From an uncultured Alphaproteobacteria bacterium (GTDB taxonomy: Bacteria > Pseudomonadota > Alphaproteobacteria > Rs-D84), in contig CAJOGC010000001.1 of assembly GCA_905234185.1 (NCBI GenBank), positions 157,765 through 221,764 of the forward strand: a stretch of 64,000 bases of DNA, given 5' to 3'. The position numbers and the translations under genes are program-made. The notes beneath the pieces were generated by a model. That model saw nothing but the letters and a program-made list of their open reading frames with translations. It made no database searches and was not told the origin of the DNA. Shown piece after piece: positions 1 to 9,163 of the stretch (position 1 is the first letter of the stretch; every line of letters begins with the position of its first letter).

Positions 1-773
1 TACATTGGTGCGCCCGCAATATTTTTGCGAATGATTTCGTGCGTCTTTTCGGTTGTGTGTGTGATATAGCAAACCGCGGAATAGTTGTTGTCGATGTTTG
101 GTGCGCTGAACCAATCATGTGGGTCGTCGGCGGGTTGTAATTCACATACATTGAAATTTATACTGTCGCGATAGATACGCGCCGGTGTTCCGGTTTTAAG
201 ACGCATTAAACGGAACCCAGAATCCCGCAATACCTCGGAAATGTGCATATCGGGCGATTGATACTCACCGTTGTCCATAAGCCGCCCCGATGGAATTTTT
301 TCATCGCCACGCGTGACCAGGCCGCGCAAAAAAGTTCCCGTTGTAAAAACAATTGCGCCAAATTTATATTTATTATTAACCGTTTTGTTTTTTATATCGA
401 TTGTTTCGACGGGTTCATAAATAATGGTAAGTTTTTTTTGTTCGTCCAATATTTTCATAACCGCGTTGTGATATAAACCGCGATCAATTTGTGCGCGCAG
501 GGCTTGGGTCGCCGCACCATGCGATGCGTTCAGTGTGCGAAAGTGAATACCAGCCGCGTCCGCACCGCGTGGCATAACGCCACCCAGTGCGTCAATTTCT
601 GCAATCATTTGTGATTTTCCCGGACCGCCCATTGATGGGTTGCACGACATTGCGCCAATGTCGCTTTCGCGCATAGTAAGCAAAAGCGTCTTTGCACCAC
701 GACGTGCCGCGGCCGCCGCGGCTTCGACCCCGGCATGTCCCCCACCAACAATGATTACATCATAAAAAGTCAT
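1..773 (-). CDS. mnmG: tRNA uridine-5-carboxymethylaminomethyl modification enzyme MnmG (GidA), 3' end cut by the window
   Basis: FAD-dependent enzyme that works with MnmE to place cmnm5 on U34 of certain tRNAs. The first 257 residues are present; the rest lies outside the window. Visible are the Rossmann FAD motif GGGHAGVEAA (about residues 10-19), the CNP...GG.GK loop (about 45-53), a TTGTFLRG segment (about 144-151) and RLKTGTPARI (about 191-200), all in family order. The loop reads CNPSMGGPGK and the GPAVR-type stretch reads GAATQALRAQIDR, both departing from the usual CNPAIGGIGK and GPAVRxxRAQ. It is not next to rsmG, its common partner, which sits 22 kb away. The start is the only ATG before the FAD motif. 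Identity is secure; the loop changes are an oddity. Confidence 0.93.
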   Translation of the reverse strand, partial: MTFYDVIIVGGGHAGVEAAAAAARRGAKTLLLTMRESDIGAMSCNPSMGGPGKSQMIAEIDALGGVMPRGADAAGIHFRTLNASHGAATQALRAQIDRGLYHNAVMKILDEQKKLTIIYEPVETIDIKNKTVNNKYKFGAIVFTTGTFLRGLVTRGDEKIPSGRLMDNGEYQSPDMHISEVLRDSGFRLMRLKTGTPARIYRDSINFNVCELQPADDPHDWFSAPNIDNNYSAVCYITHTTEKTHEIIRKNIAGAPM

Positions 774-781
774 AATTTTTT

Positions 782-859
782 ATTTCTGATTTATGATTGC
801 TGATTGTACGGTGCTTTATTTCTTGAATAGTAAGCACTATCAAATCAGAAATCATAAAT
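782..859. repeat. Intergenic A/T-rich repeat with inverted repeats between fabG and mnmG
   Basis: An ATTTCTGATT stretch at 782-791 has a perfect inverted copy at 843-852, and a second related decamer, ATTTATGATT (789-798), has an inverted copy at 850-859. Between them GTGCTT (811-816) and AAGCAC (832-837) form another short inverted repeat. On the minus strand the block follows the fabG stop directly and looks like degenerate tandem units of about 7-10 bp. There is no clear T-tract, so I do not call it an intrinsic terminator. Confidence 0.5.
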
Positions 860-868
860 CCTAAATCC

Positions 869-1597
869 CTAAAACCGTCCCATGCCACCGTTGATATTGA
901 TTGTTTGGCCGTTGATATATGCGGCTTCGTCAGATGCCAAGAAAACGCATGCGTTTGCAATATCTTCTGGTTCACCAAAGCGACCCGCCGGTATTTGTTT
1001 AAGATATGTTTCTTTCAATTCATCCGGCAATCCATCGGTCATTGGGGTTTTGATAAAGCCCGGCGCAATACAGTTCGCGGTAATACCACGGGACGCAACC
1101 TCGGCTGCAATTGATTTTGTCATGGCAATCATACCACCTTTGGATGCCGCATAATTCGCCTGACCCGGTCCACCGATAACACCAATAATGGATGCCATGT
1201 TGATAATGCGGCCATAGCGATTTTTCATCATTGGCATAATAGCCGCACGACATAATTTGAAACATGATTTAAGGTTTGTGTTCAACACATCATCAAACTG
1301 TTCATCGGTCATACGCATTAACAATGTATCCTTGGTAATACCTGCGTTATTAACCAAAATATCAATTTTGCCCGCGGCTTCGATTGTGTTCATCATTAAT
1401 TCGACCGCGCCACCATCCGCCGCTAAATCACATGGAATCTTGATAAAAGAATCATCGAATTCCGCATTCATTTTTGCAACGTTACGACCAGACACAACAA
1501 CTGTTGCGCCGGCCTCTTTCATCTTTTTTGCAATTGCACCGCCGATTCCACCGGTTGCACCAGTGATTAAAGCAACTTTACCCGTTAAATCAAACAT
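869..1597 (-). CDS. fabG: 3-oxoacyl-[acyl-carrier-protein] reductase FabG
   Basis: NADPH-dependent reduction of 3-oxoacyl-ACP in type II fatty acid synthesis (cytosol). 242 residues, normal for the family. A classical short-chain dehydrogenase: TGATGGIGG cofactor loop (about 12-20), NNAG (about 83-86), and catalytic Ser136, Tyr149 and Lys153 in the YAASK signature. GGAG lies a few bases upstream of the ATG. It begins 2 nt after fabD ends, so the two are one operon (fabD then fabG). acpP, often next, is not here; mnmG follows after a repeat. Confidence 0.96.
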   Translation of the reverse strand: MFDLTGKVALITGATGGIGGAIAKKMKEAGATVVVSGRNVAKMNAEFDDSFIKIPCDLAADGGAVELMMNTIEAAGKIDILVNNAGITKDTLLMRMTDEQFDDVLNTNLKSCFKLCRAAIMPMMKNRYGRIINMASIIGVIGGPGQANYAASKGGMIAMTKSIAAEVASRGITANCIAPGFIKTPMTDGLPDELKETYLKQIPAGRFGEPEDIANACVFLASDEAAYINGQTININGGMGRF

Positions 1598-1599
1598 TG

Positions 1600-2475
1600 T
1601 TATATCTCCAATTTCTTTGCGTTAATTTCCGGACAAATACGTGTGGCAAGTCCCGTCAGCACATTTCCCGGCCCTATTTCAATCATATCCGTAATACCAA
1701 GTTCGTGCATTTTCAATACAGATTCACGCCAATGGACACCATGTGTCATTTGATAAATCAGTTCTTCTCGAATATCGTTTATATCGGTCATTATATCGGC
1801 TGTTTTATTAGAAATAAATTTTGCATTCGGTGCTTTTATTTCAATATCATCTAATGCGGCACGCATCGCATCTGCGGCGGGTGCCTGCATACGACAATGA
1901 ACGGGCACAGACAACGCCAACGGCATTGCACGTTTTGCGCCAGCCGCCTTTAATTCTTCCATTGTTTTTTCAACAACATCTTTTGCGCCGGAAATAACAA
2001 CCTGGCCTGGACAATTATCGTTTGCGACATCGCAGTCCGTTTTTGCACAAATATCACGCACAACATCAATGTCCAACCCCAACACAACAGCGGTTAATCC
2101 ATAACCAACTGGCACCGCGCGTTGCATTGCGTCGCCACGCGCACGAAGCAGTCGCGCCGCATCACGCAAACTTATCGCGCCCGCCGCACACAGTGCGGTA
2201 TATTCACCCAGTGAATGCCCCGCAACATATTCGGGGACAACCGCACCCGATGCACGCAACATTGCAATCGATGTCGCCATAATTGCCGGTTGTACATTTG
2301 CGGTCAGGGTTAATTCATCCATTGGACCATTAAAAATAATGTCGGACAGTTTCTGTGACAACGCATCATCAACCTCGTCAAAAACTGCGCGGGCGGCGGC
2401 GTTTGATTCATAAAGTTCACGTCCCATGCCGACGGCCTGGGCACCCTGGCCCGGGAAAACAAATACAGACGACAT
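1600..2475 (-). CDS. fabD: Malonyl-CoA:ACP transacylase FabD
   Basis: Transfers malonyl from CoA to ACP, supplying the elongation unit for fatty acid synthesis. 291 residues, slightly short for the family. GQGAQ oxyanion segment (about 9-13), nucleophile Ser88 in GHSLGEY, and the VPVHCRM segment with the catalytic His near residue 192 are visible. An AAGAGG ribosome binding site precedes the ATG. First gene of the fabD-fabG pair. Confidence 0.96.
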   Translation of the reverse strand: MSSVFVFPGQGAQAVGMGRELYESNAAARAVFDEVDDALSQKLSDIIFNGPMDELTLTANVQPAIMATSIAMLRASGAVVPEYVAGHSLGEYTALCAAGAISLRDAARLLRARGDAMQRAVPVGYGLTAVVLGLDIDVVRDICAKTDCDVANDNCPGQVVISGAKDVVEKTMEELKAAGAKRAMPLALSVPVHCRMQAPAADAMRAALDDIEIKAPNAKFISNKTADIMTDINDIREELIYQMTHGVHWRESVLKMHELGITDMIEIGPGNVLTGLATRICPEINAKKLEI

Positions 2476-2504
2476 TTTATAACCTCTTGGTCTTTATATA
2501 TAAA

Positions 2505-3089
2505 TTATAGTTCGCCACTACCCATTTCGCAACTGTTTATACCAACCAGTGCCATTTGTGGTGTTTTACGAAAACTAAATTCACAGCCACAATAATTCTG
2601 ACGATAAAAGTTTGATGCACGGTTAATTGATTGGCGCAGACTTTCGTCCCACCGAATTGGTATATATTCAATTTCACCAAGTGCGCGCCGTGCGGCGGCG
2701 TCCACCTGACTCTGGTCCTTGTGTTTTGATACGCCGAATACAGATGCAACCGCGTTATATCCATTCTTTATGGCAAAATCACGCGCATAGGCAAAACGAT
2801 ATGCAAAGCACGCATCGCAACGCGCCCCCCGTTCCGGTTCAGATTCCAGTCCCCGCACAGCATTCCGCCACGCGTCATGGTCCCAATCGCCAACGGCGTA
2901 TTTAACACCCAACGTGTTGCAATAACGAATCTGTTCATTCATGCGTTTGGTGTATTCGTCGTTCGGAAAAATATTTGGGTTGTAAAACAAGACAATAAAA
3001 TCGTCAACACCGGCGATTTCACCATCGGCCAGTTGCTTTATCGCGCCTGACGAACATGGCGCACAACAAGATGCCAAAACAAGACGCAT
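2505..3089 (-). CDS. queH: Epoxyqueuosine reductase QueH (DUF208 family)
   Basis: Converts epoxyqueuosine to queuosine in tRNA; QueH is the non-cobalamin alternative to QueG. 194 residues. Cysteine motifs typical of QueH are present: SCCAPC near the N-terminus, CDAC in the middle and YCGC near residue 166, with the YNPNIFPNDEY stretch after the first. These cysteines bind an iron-sulfur cluster and metal in known QueH. The ATG directly abuts the stop of the upstream 53-residue gene, which itself starts 2 nt after metG, so metG, the small gene and queH read as one operon. Confidence 0.9.
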   Translation of the reverse strand: MRLVLASCCAPCSSGAIKQLADGEIAGVDDFIVLFYNPNIFPNDEYTKRMNEQIRYCNTLGVKYAVGDWDHDAWRNAVRGLESEPERGARCDACFAYRFAYARDFAIKNGYNAVASVFGVSKHKDQSQVDAAARRALGEIEYIPIRWDESLRQSINRASNFYRQNYCGCEFSFRKTPQMALVGINSCEMGSGEL

Positions 3090-3251
3090 TTATCGTGTAT
3101 GCCCGGTATGCTTTATTTTTTCAATCGCTTTTTGTGTATTTCTATAGATTTTTTCCATGTCTGCAATTGGAACAAGATGCGATTGCGCCAACATTTCAAT
3201 CATTTTGATTTTGCGAGTGTTTCTGTATAAATTTGCCAATGAATAAAACAT
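3090..3251 (-). CDS. Small basic protein of 53 residues between metG and queH
   Basis: Reading frame from ATG at 3251 to TAA at 3090: begins MFYSLANLYRNTRKIK and ends KIKHTGHTR. The ATG is 2 nt after the metG stop, with AAGGGG upstream, and its stop directly abuts the queH start, so it fills the gap exactly as a translated operon member would. Lys/Arg-rich, no signal peptide or membrane segment, no recognised domain. I do not know its function. The exact packing supports a real gene; the alternative is a chance frame in a 164-bp gap. Confidence 0.55.
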   Translation of the reverse strand: MFYSLANLYRNTRKIKMIEMLAQSHLVPIADMEKIYRNTQKAIEKIKHTGHTR

Positions 3252-3253
3252 TT

Positions 3254-5239
3254 TTACCCCTTATATTTTTCGCCAATTTCTGCGTTTTTATCCAGTTCTA
3301 TAATTTCATCGCCATTGTCGCCAATGCCCAATTCCGCCGCACTGCACATCATACCGAAACTTTCGACACCGGCAACGGTGCGTTGACCAATCGGCTTTTT
3401 CTGACCCGGTAAAACACATCCCACAGGCGCCAAAACACCAACCAGCCCCACATGCACATTTGGCGCACCACATACAATTTGTAAATCGCGCGCGCCGTCA
3501 TTCACCGTCAGTATGTGCAGGTTCTCGCGGTTTTCGTGATTTTTCACCGCCGTAATTTTTGCGATAACTGGCACGATTTTGTTTTCGACCTTTGGTGCAT
3601 ATTTTTCAGTGAGTTGCGCAACCGTTTCGTCGTCAATACGGTTAAACAGGTTTTCTGGCACGGTAAATTCTTCGCCATTTGCGATACGCGCCTCAAACCG
3701 TTCCGGCCAAGACAAATCGTGTTTTTTTGCGAATATATTTTGCATTTTTTCTGCGGCATTTGGTATAAACGGTGCCGACACGCGCGCATATAAATCAATC
3801 AGTTGGAAACAGGTATTAAGCACCGCGCCCGCCGCCGCCATGTCGCCGTTTTTAACCAATGTCCACGGTTCCATCACGGTCATATATTCATTACCAATCG
3901 CATATAGCGAACGCAGTGCGACAATTGCCGCACGAAATTCGCACGCATCCAATGCGGTTGTCAATTCGGCAATTTTTTCATTAATTTGTTTTTCTAGATT
4001 GGCATCTATATTAGTGCCCGTCGGGATCGCGTCCCCGAAGTTTTTTGCGGTTAATTTACAAACACGCGAAACAAAATTCCCCAACATTCCGTTCAGGTCT
4101 TTGTTTACAATGTCCGCAAAACGCGCAAATGTAAAATCGTTGTCGTCTGTTTCCGGGGCCGACGCGATTAACGCATAACGCCATGCGTCAGATGGTGCAA
4201 TCGAAATAGCGTCTTCTAAAAATACGCCACGGTGTTCAGATTTGGAAAATTTTCCCCCTTCGAAATTAAGGAAGTTCATTGATTTTAACATATCAACCGT
4301 TTTCCAATTATCGTGCATCGCTAATTGCTGTTCTGGGAAAAACACGGCATGGAATTTTACATTATCTTTACCCATAAATTGTGCGTAATATGTGTCATTG
4401 TTTTTCCACCATGATTCCCAGTCTTTATTCGCCGCCATTGATATAGAAACATAGCCCCATGGCGCATCGAACCATACATAGAAAACTTTATTTTCATACC
4501 CCGGTTTATTTACAGAAATGCCCCACGGTAAATCACGTGTAATGCTTGTATCGTGTAATTCGTCTGCCGCCCAACCGCGTGCGATTGCCGATGCTGTCTT
4601 GGACCATTTTGGTGCATGTTCGGATAACCATTTTTTCCATTCTCCTTGTAATTTAGATGCCAAAAAGAAAAGGTTTTTTGTTGGTCGCATTTCTATATTT
4701 GTTGAACCGGAAATCGTAGAACGCGGATTTTTTAGTTCTGTTGCCTCGTATGTTGCACTGCAATTATCACATTGGTCGCCACGCGCATTTTCATAACCAC
4801 ATTTTGGACATGTGCCGATTAATTGCCGGTCGGCTAAAAACATACCGTCGTCGATGGAATATGGTTGTATCGTTTCGCGTTCTTCGATTAAACCCTGGGC
4901 ATCCAGGCGCGAAAACAAATCATGAATTAATTTTTCTTGTTTGTCCGTGTGGGTGCGTCCGTAAAGGTCGAATGACAGATTAAAATCACGGACCGCACGC
5001 AAATGTTTTTCATAATATTTATTGTTGTATTCGATAACGGGCAAACCTTCTTTGGCGGCACCAACAACGGCCGGGGTTCCGTGTTCATCGGCACCACAAA
5101 CAAATAATACATCACGCCCGCGCGCACGACAGAAACGTGCATATACATCACTTGGCAGATAACATCCAACCAAATGCCCCAAATGTAAATCGCCGTTCAC
5201 ATATGGTAATGCCGATGTAATCAAATATTTCTTTGCCAT
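3254..5239 (-). CDS. metG: Methionyl-tRNA synthetase MetG with a C-terminal tRNA-binding domain
   Basis: Charges tRNA-Met with methionine. 661 residues: class I catalytic core with HLGH (19-22) and KFSKS (330-334), and a knuckle with Cys144, Cys147, Cys157 and Cys160 that would bind zinc; then the helical anticodon domain, and from about residue 560 an OB-fold tRNA-binding domain. That domain carries IVCGAPN and GVESFGMMCSAAELG, wording more like the domain at the N-terminus of PheT than the usual MetG tail. ATG start with GGGGCG upstream. First gene of the metG-queH group. Confidence 0.95.
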   Translation of the reverse strand: MAKKYLITSALPYVNGDLHLGHLVGCYLPSDVYARFCRARGRDVLFVCGADEHGTPAVVGAAKEGLPVIEYNNKYYEKHLRAVRDFNLSFDLYGRTHTDKQEKLIHDLFSRLDAQGLIEERETIQPYSIDDGMFLADRQLIGTCPKCGYENARGDQCDNCSATYEATELKNPRSTISGSTNIEMRPTKNLFFLASKLQGEWKKWLSEHAPKWSKTASAIARGWAADELHDTSITRDLPWGISVNKPGYENKVFYVWFDAPWGYVSISMAANKDWESWWKNNDTYYAQFMGKDNVKFHAVFFPEQQLAMHDNWKTVDMLKSMNFLNFEGGKFSKSEHRGVFLEDAISIAPSDAWRYALIASAPETDDNDFTFARFADIVNKDLNGMLGNFVSRVCKLTAKNFGDAIPTGTNIDANLEKQINEKIAELTTALDACEFRAAIVALRSLYAIGNEYMTVMEPWTLVKNGDMAAAGAVLNTCFQLIDLYARVSAPFIPNAAEKMQNIFAKKHDLSWPERFEARIANGEEFTVPENLFNRIDDETVAQLTEKYAPKVENKIVPVIAKITAVKNHENRENLHILTVNDGARDLQIVCGAPNVHVGLVGVLAPVGCVLPGQKKPIGQRTVAGVESFGMMCSAAELGIGDNGDEIIELDKNAEIGEKYKG

Positions 5240-5312
5240 AATTCGCCCCGTTATTGTTATCAGGCCAATTATAAATTAAAAATGCTATAAATCAAGAAAA
5301 CCGAAATAATAA

Positions 5313-5340
5313 TTGCAATCTGATTTTTCTCTGTTATAAT
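5313..5340 (+). promoter_or_regulatory. Promoter of tRNA-Val(GAC)
   Basis: TTGCAA (5313-5318), a 16-nt spacer and TATAAT (5335-5340), ending 12 nt before the mature tRNA 5' end. Good sigma-70-type match. Confidence 0.7.
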
Positions 5341-5352
5341 CGGGCTTGCTTT

Positions 5353-5429
5353 GGGTGGTTAGCTCAGTTGGCTAGAGCGTCACGTTGACATCGTGGAGGT
5401 CGTTGGTTCGAGCCCAATACCACCCACCA
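5353..5429 (+). tRNA. tRNA-Val, anticodon GAC
   Basis: Full cloverleaf of 77 nt with encoded CCA. Acceptor arms GGGTGGT and ACCACCC pair over 7 bp with discriminator A. The anticodon stem closes the loop TTGACAT, giving GAC. The T arm carries GGTTCGAGCC. A promoter lies upstream and an intrinsic terminator follows at 5435, so it is a single-gene unit. Confidence 0.97.
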
Positions 5430-5434
5430 GTTTT

Positions 5435-5457
5435 ACGGGGTTGTCCCCGTTTTTTTA
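5435..5457 (+). terminator. Intrinsic terminator after tRNA-Val
   Basis: ACGGGG-TTGT-CCCCGT hairpin followed by a run of T. Confidence 0.9.
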
Positions 5458-5473
5458 TTTTTGTTGCTATAAA

Positions 5474-5498
5474 AAAACACCGGCATTTGCCGGTGTTT

Positions 5499-5500
<2 letters not shown>
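5474..5500 (-). terminator. Intrinsic terminator of mreB (usable in both directions)
   Basis: ACACCGGCA and TGCCGGTGT arms flanked by A and T runs; the mreB stop codon lies in its edge. The same stem recurs at five other sites in the window. Confidence 0.9.
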
Positions 5501-6551
<1,051 letters not shown>

Positions 6552-6578
6552 TTACCCCCAAAATATTGATTTTTTTGC

Positions 6579-6607
6579 ACTATAAAACGGCAAAGCCAAA
6601 AAATCAA
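6579..6607 (-). promoter_or_regulatory. Promoter of mreB
   Basis: On the minus strand TTGATT (6607-6602), 17-nt spacer, TATAGT (6584-6579), about 30 nt before the mreB ATG. Confidence 0.6.
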
Positions 6608-6648
6608 GATACCCCATATAAAAAAGTTTGATTATTTATATATTGTGC

Positions 6649-6654
6649 TATTAT
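6649..6654 (+). promoter_or_regulatory. -10 box of rnpA, close to the start codon
   Basis: TATTAT (6649-6654) lies 7 nt before the chosen rnpA ATG. No Shine-Dalgarno is seen, so the mRNA may be leaderless. The -35 is weak. Confidence 0.45.
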
Positions 6655-6661
6655 GCCCCCT

Positions 6662-7018
6662 ATGCGAGATACGATAAAGAACCATAAAGATTTTTTTATG
6701 ACCGATGAGAACCCAACGGCGAAATCGGCGTTTTTTATCATACGGATGAAACCGTGTACGATACCAGATGTGCCACGTTATGGGATAGTGGCGACTAAAA
6801 AAACATTGAAATTCGCGGTTCACCGTAACAGGGCGAAACGTTTGTTGCGGGACTGGATTCGTTTTAATGAAAAACGTTTGCGGCCCGACATGGACTATGT
6901 ATTTATCGCGCGTCGTGGTATATTGGATGCATCGCGGGACGATGGTCGCGCGGCCATGGCGCGTGCATTGACTTACCTAAAGAAAAATCCAAAACCACAA
7001 TCAAAAAATGCCGAATAA
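6662..7018 (+). CDS. rnpA: Ribonuclease P protein component RnpA
   Basis: Protein subunit of RNase P, which matures tRNA 5' ends. 118 residues from ATG 6662. TIKNHKDFF aligns with the family's N-terminal TLKKRxDF segment, supporting this start over ATG 6653 or 6698. The hallmark basic helix is HRNRAKRLLRDWIR. rpmH, normally directly upstream, is absent; yidD overlaps the 3' end by 11 nt, as is typical. Confidence 0.9.
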   Translation: MRDTIKNHKDFFMTDENPTAKSAFFIIRMKPCTIPDVPRYGIVATKKTLKFAVHRNRAKRLLRDWIRFNEKRLRPDMDYVFIARRGILDASRDDGRAAMARALTYLKKNPKPQSKNAE

Positions 7019-7244
7019 TCCATCTTTTTTGGCGCGTGCGGCAATTGTCGCAGTGCGATTTTATCAACGGCATATTTCCCCAACTATTGGCGGACGTGCC
7101 GCGTGCCGATTTACCCCCAGTTGCAGCGAATATACAGCAACCGCAATCGCCAAATATGGTGCGTTTCGTGGTGCTTATATGGGGATAAAACGCATATTGC
7201 GTTGCCGACCGGGTGGTGGTTGTGGATACGACCCGGTACCTTGA
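7008..7244 (+). CDS. yidD: Membrane protein insertion efficiency factor YidD
   Basis: Small inner-membrane-associated protein that assists YidC-dependent insertion. 78 residues with the family signature CRFTPSCSEYTATAI and RILRCRPGGGCGYDPVP. An N-terminal amphipathic helix contains RFYQRHISP. Overlaps rnpA by 11 nt. yidC is not in the window. Confidence 0.94.
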   Translation: MPNNPSFLARAAIVAVRFYQRHISPTIGGRAACRFTPSCSEYTATAIAKYGAFRGAYMGIKRILRCRPGGGCGYDPVP

Positions 7245-7314
7245 CTTTACGGGTTTATAAGTGTAAAATCAAAGATACTAAGACATAATGATTTATTAAC
7301 AAGAGGATTGAAAA

Positions 7315-7743
7315 ATGTCTTTTGGTGCAACCATGGAATCCCTGTCCAAGAAAATGGATGACATGGGCATAACAGAAATTGATTTTGAACGCCGGTTTTT
7401 GTTCGGATTGTTCACGCGCCGTATTCATTTAGCCAAGGGGACCACTGCCACGGTCGCAACCGGTAAGAATACACCGGTTTCCGCGGTTGCGGACGAACCA
7501 CAAGTAAGCGGACACGCACTTAAATCGCCAATGGTTGGTGTGGTGTATTTGGCCCCCGAACCGGGTGCAAAACCGTTTGTTAAGGTGGGCGCAACCGTTC
7601 ACGCCGGTGATACCGTCGCATTGGTCGAAGCAATGAAAACCTTTAACCCGATAAAATCGGATGTTGATGGGGTTGTGAAAAAAGTTCTGGTTGCGGATGG
7701 TGCAGCGGTGGAATTTGATCAACCATTGATAGTTATTGAATAA
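7315..7743 (+). CDS. accB: Biotin carboxyl carrier protein of acetyl-CoA carboxylase
   Basis: Carries the biotin that shuttles CO2 in malonyl-CoA synthesis. 142 residues. Biotinyl domain at the C-terminus with VEAMKTFN (Lys is the biotinylation site; many proteobacteria have VEAMKMM). A short N-terminal helical part and an Ala/Thr/Val linker precede it. AAGAGG ribosome binding site upstream; accC starts 3 nt downstream. Confidence 0.95.
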   Translation: MSFGATMESLSKKMDDMGITEIDFERRFLFGLFTRRIHLAKGTTATVATGKNTPVSAVADEPQVSGHALKSPMVGVVYLAPEPGAKPFVKVGATVHAGDTVALVEAMKTFNPIKSDVDGVVKKVLVADGAAVEFDQPLIVIE

Positions 7744-7746
7744 GAT

Positions 7747-9135
7747 ATGCCAAAAATAAAAAAGATTTTAATTGCAAATCGTGGTGAAATAGCACTGCGA
7801 ATAATTCGTGCGTGTCGCGATATGGGTATTCGCACTGTTGCGGTATATTCAACCGCGGATAAAAATGCGATGCATACGCAGTTGGCTGATGAATCTGTGT
7901 GTATTGGACCGGCGCCGGCACGTGATTCATATTTGAACGAATCTGCAATTTTAACGGCAGCGTTGTTAACTAATGCGGACGCGATTCATCCTGGATATGG
8001 ATTTTTGTCCGAACGTGCCGATTTCGCACAGAAAGTTGAACAACATGGTATGATTTGGATTGGCCCAGAACCCGATATGATTGAAAAAATGGGGGACAAG
8101 GTTAATGCCAAACAGACCGCGATAAAATGTGGCCTGCCGGTGGTGCCGGGGTCTGATGGCGCGATAAAATCGGTCGAAGATGCATTGAAATGGGCGGACA
8201 AGATTGGATATCCAGTTATGTTAAAGGCCGCCGCCGGTGGTGGTGGTCGTGGCATGCGTGCCGTGATGAATGCCGATGAAATGGCAGAAGCGTTCAATAT
8301 TACCAAGCAAGAAGCAAAATCTGGTTTTGGTGATGATACACTGTATATGGAAAAGTTGTTGTTGCATCCGCGGCATATAGAGTTTCAGGTTCTGGGCGAC
8401 AAACACGGCAATGTGGTGATTTTTGGTGAACGCGATTGTTCGTTGCAACGCAAGAATCAGAAAGTTATGGAAGAATGTCCGGCCGCTGCACTTACCCAGA
8501 AACAGCGTGATGATATGATTGAAATATGCAAATCCGCTGCGAAAAAGATGAAATATTCCAGTGTTGGCACATTTGAATTTATGTTCCAAGATGGCAAATT
8601 CTATTTCCTTGAAATGAACACCAGATTACAGGTGGAACACCCCGTCACCGAAATGGTTTATGGCGTTGACCTGGTCCGCGAACAGATTCGTGTCGCCGCG
8701 GGGGAAAAGTTGGGTTATACACAATCAAACATTATCCCGCATGGACATGCGATGGAATTTCGTATAAATGCCGAAGATCCGGAAAACTTTACCCCATGCC
8801 CGGGGATAATATCACTTTATGCGCCATCGGGGGGACTTGGCGTGCGTGTGGACAGCGCGGTTTACACCGGATATACAATTCCGCCGACATATGATTCCAT
8901 GATTGCGAAACTGATTGTTCATGCCCAGAGTCGCCCGGCGTGTATCATGCGTGCGGAACGTGCGCTGGATGAATTTGTGATAGAGGGAATAAAAACCACA
9001 ATACCATTACAACAACGTTTGCTTAAAAACGAAGACGTGCGGAAATTAAAGTTTGATAATCATTGGTTGGAAAAATACTTGGCCGAAAAGCACGAAGAAG
9101 AACAAGAGATTTCCGAAGATATGGAAGAAGAATAA
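7747..9135 (+). CDS. accC: Biotin carboxylase subunit of acetyl-CoA carboxylase
   Basis: ATP-dependent carboxylation of biotin on AccB. 462 residues. N-terminal domain begins KKILIANRGEIALRIIRACRD, ATP-grasp glycine loop KAAAGGGGRGMR, and catalytic EMNTRLQVEHPVTE segment. The extreme C-terminus is Glu-rich (EEEQEISEDMEEE), a tail outside the conserved fold. Operon with accB; a terminator follows at once. Confidence 0.97.
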   Translation: MPKIKKILIANRGEIALRIIRACRDMGIRTVAVYSTADKNAMHTQLADESVCIGPAPARDSYLNESAILTAALLTNADAIHPGYGFLSERADFAQKVEQHGMIWIGPEPDMIEKMGDKVNAKQTAIKCGLPVVPGSDGAIKSVEDALKWADKIGYPVMLKAAAGGGGRGMRAVMNADEMAEAFNITKQEAKSGFGDDTLYMEKLLLHPRHIEFQVLGDKHGNVVIFGERDCSLQRKNQKVMEECPAAALTQKQRDDMIEICKSAAKKMKYSSVGTFEFMFQDGKFYFLEMNTRLQVEHPVTEMVYGVDLVREQIRVAAGEKLGYTQSNIIPHGHAMEFRINAEDPENFTPCPGIISLYAPSGGLGVRVDSAVYTGYTIPPTYDSMIAKLIVHAQSRPACIMRAERALDEFVIEGIKTTIPLQQRLLKNEDVRKLKFDNHWLEKYLAEKHEEEQEISEDMEEE

Positions 9136-9136
9136 A

Positions 9137-9163
9137 AAAACACCGCCCAACGGGCGGGGTTTT
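9137..9163. terminator. Convergent terminator between accC and the secreted-protein gene
   Basis: CCGCCC-AAC-GGGCGG stem flanked by A on the left and T on the right, able to serve both converging genes. Confidence 0.85.

Noticed and set aside
2022..2282. Antisense reading frames in fabD and many other genes
   Set aside because: They mirror GC-rich codons of the sense genes, lack ribosome binding sites and contain no motifs.
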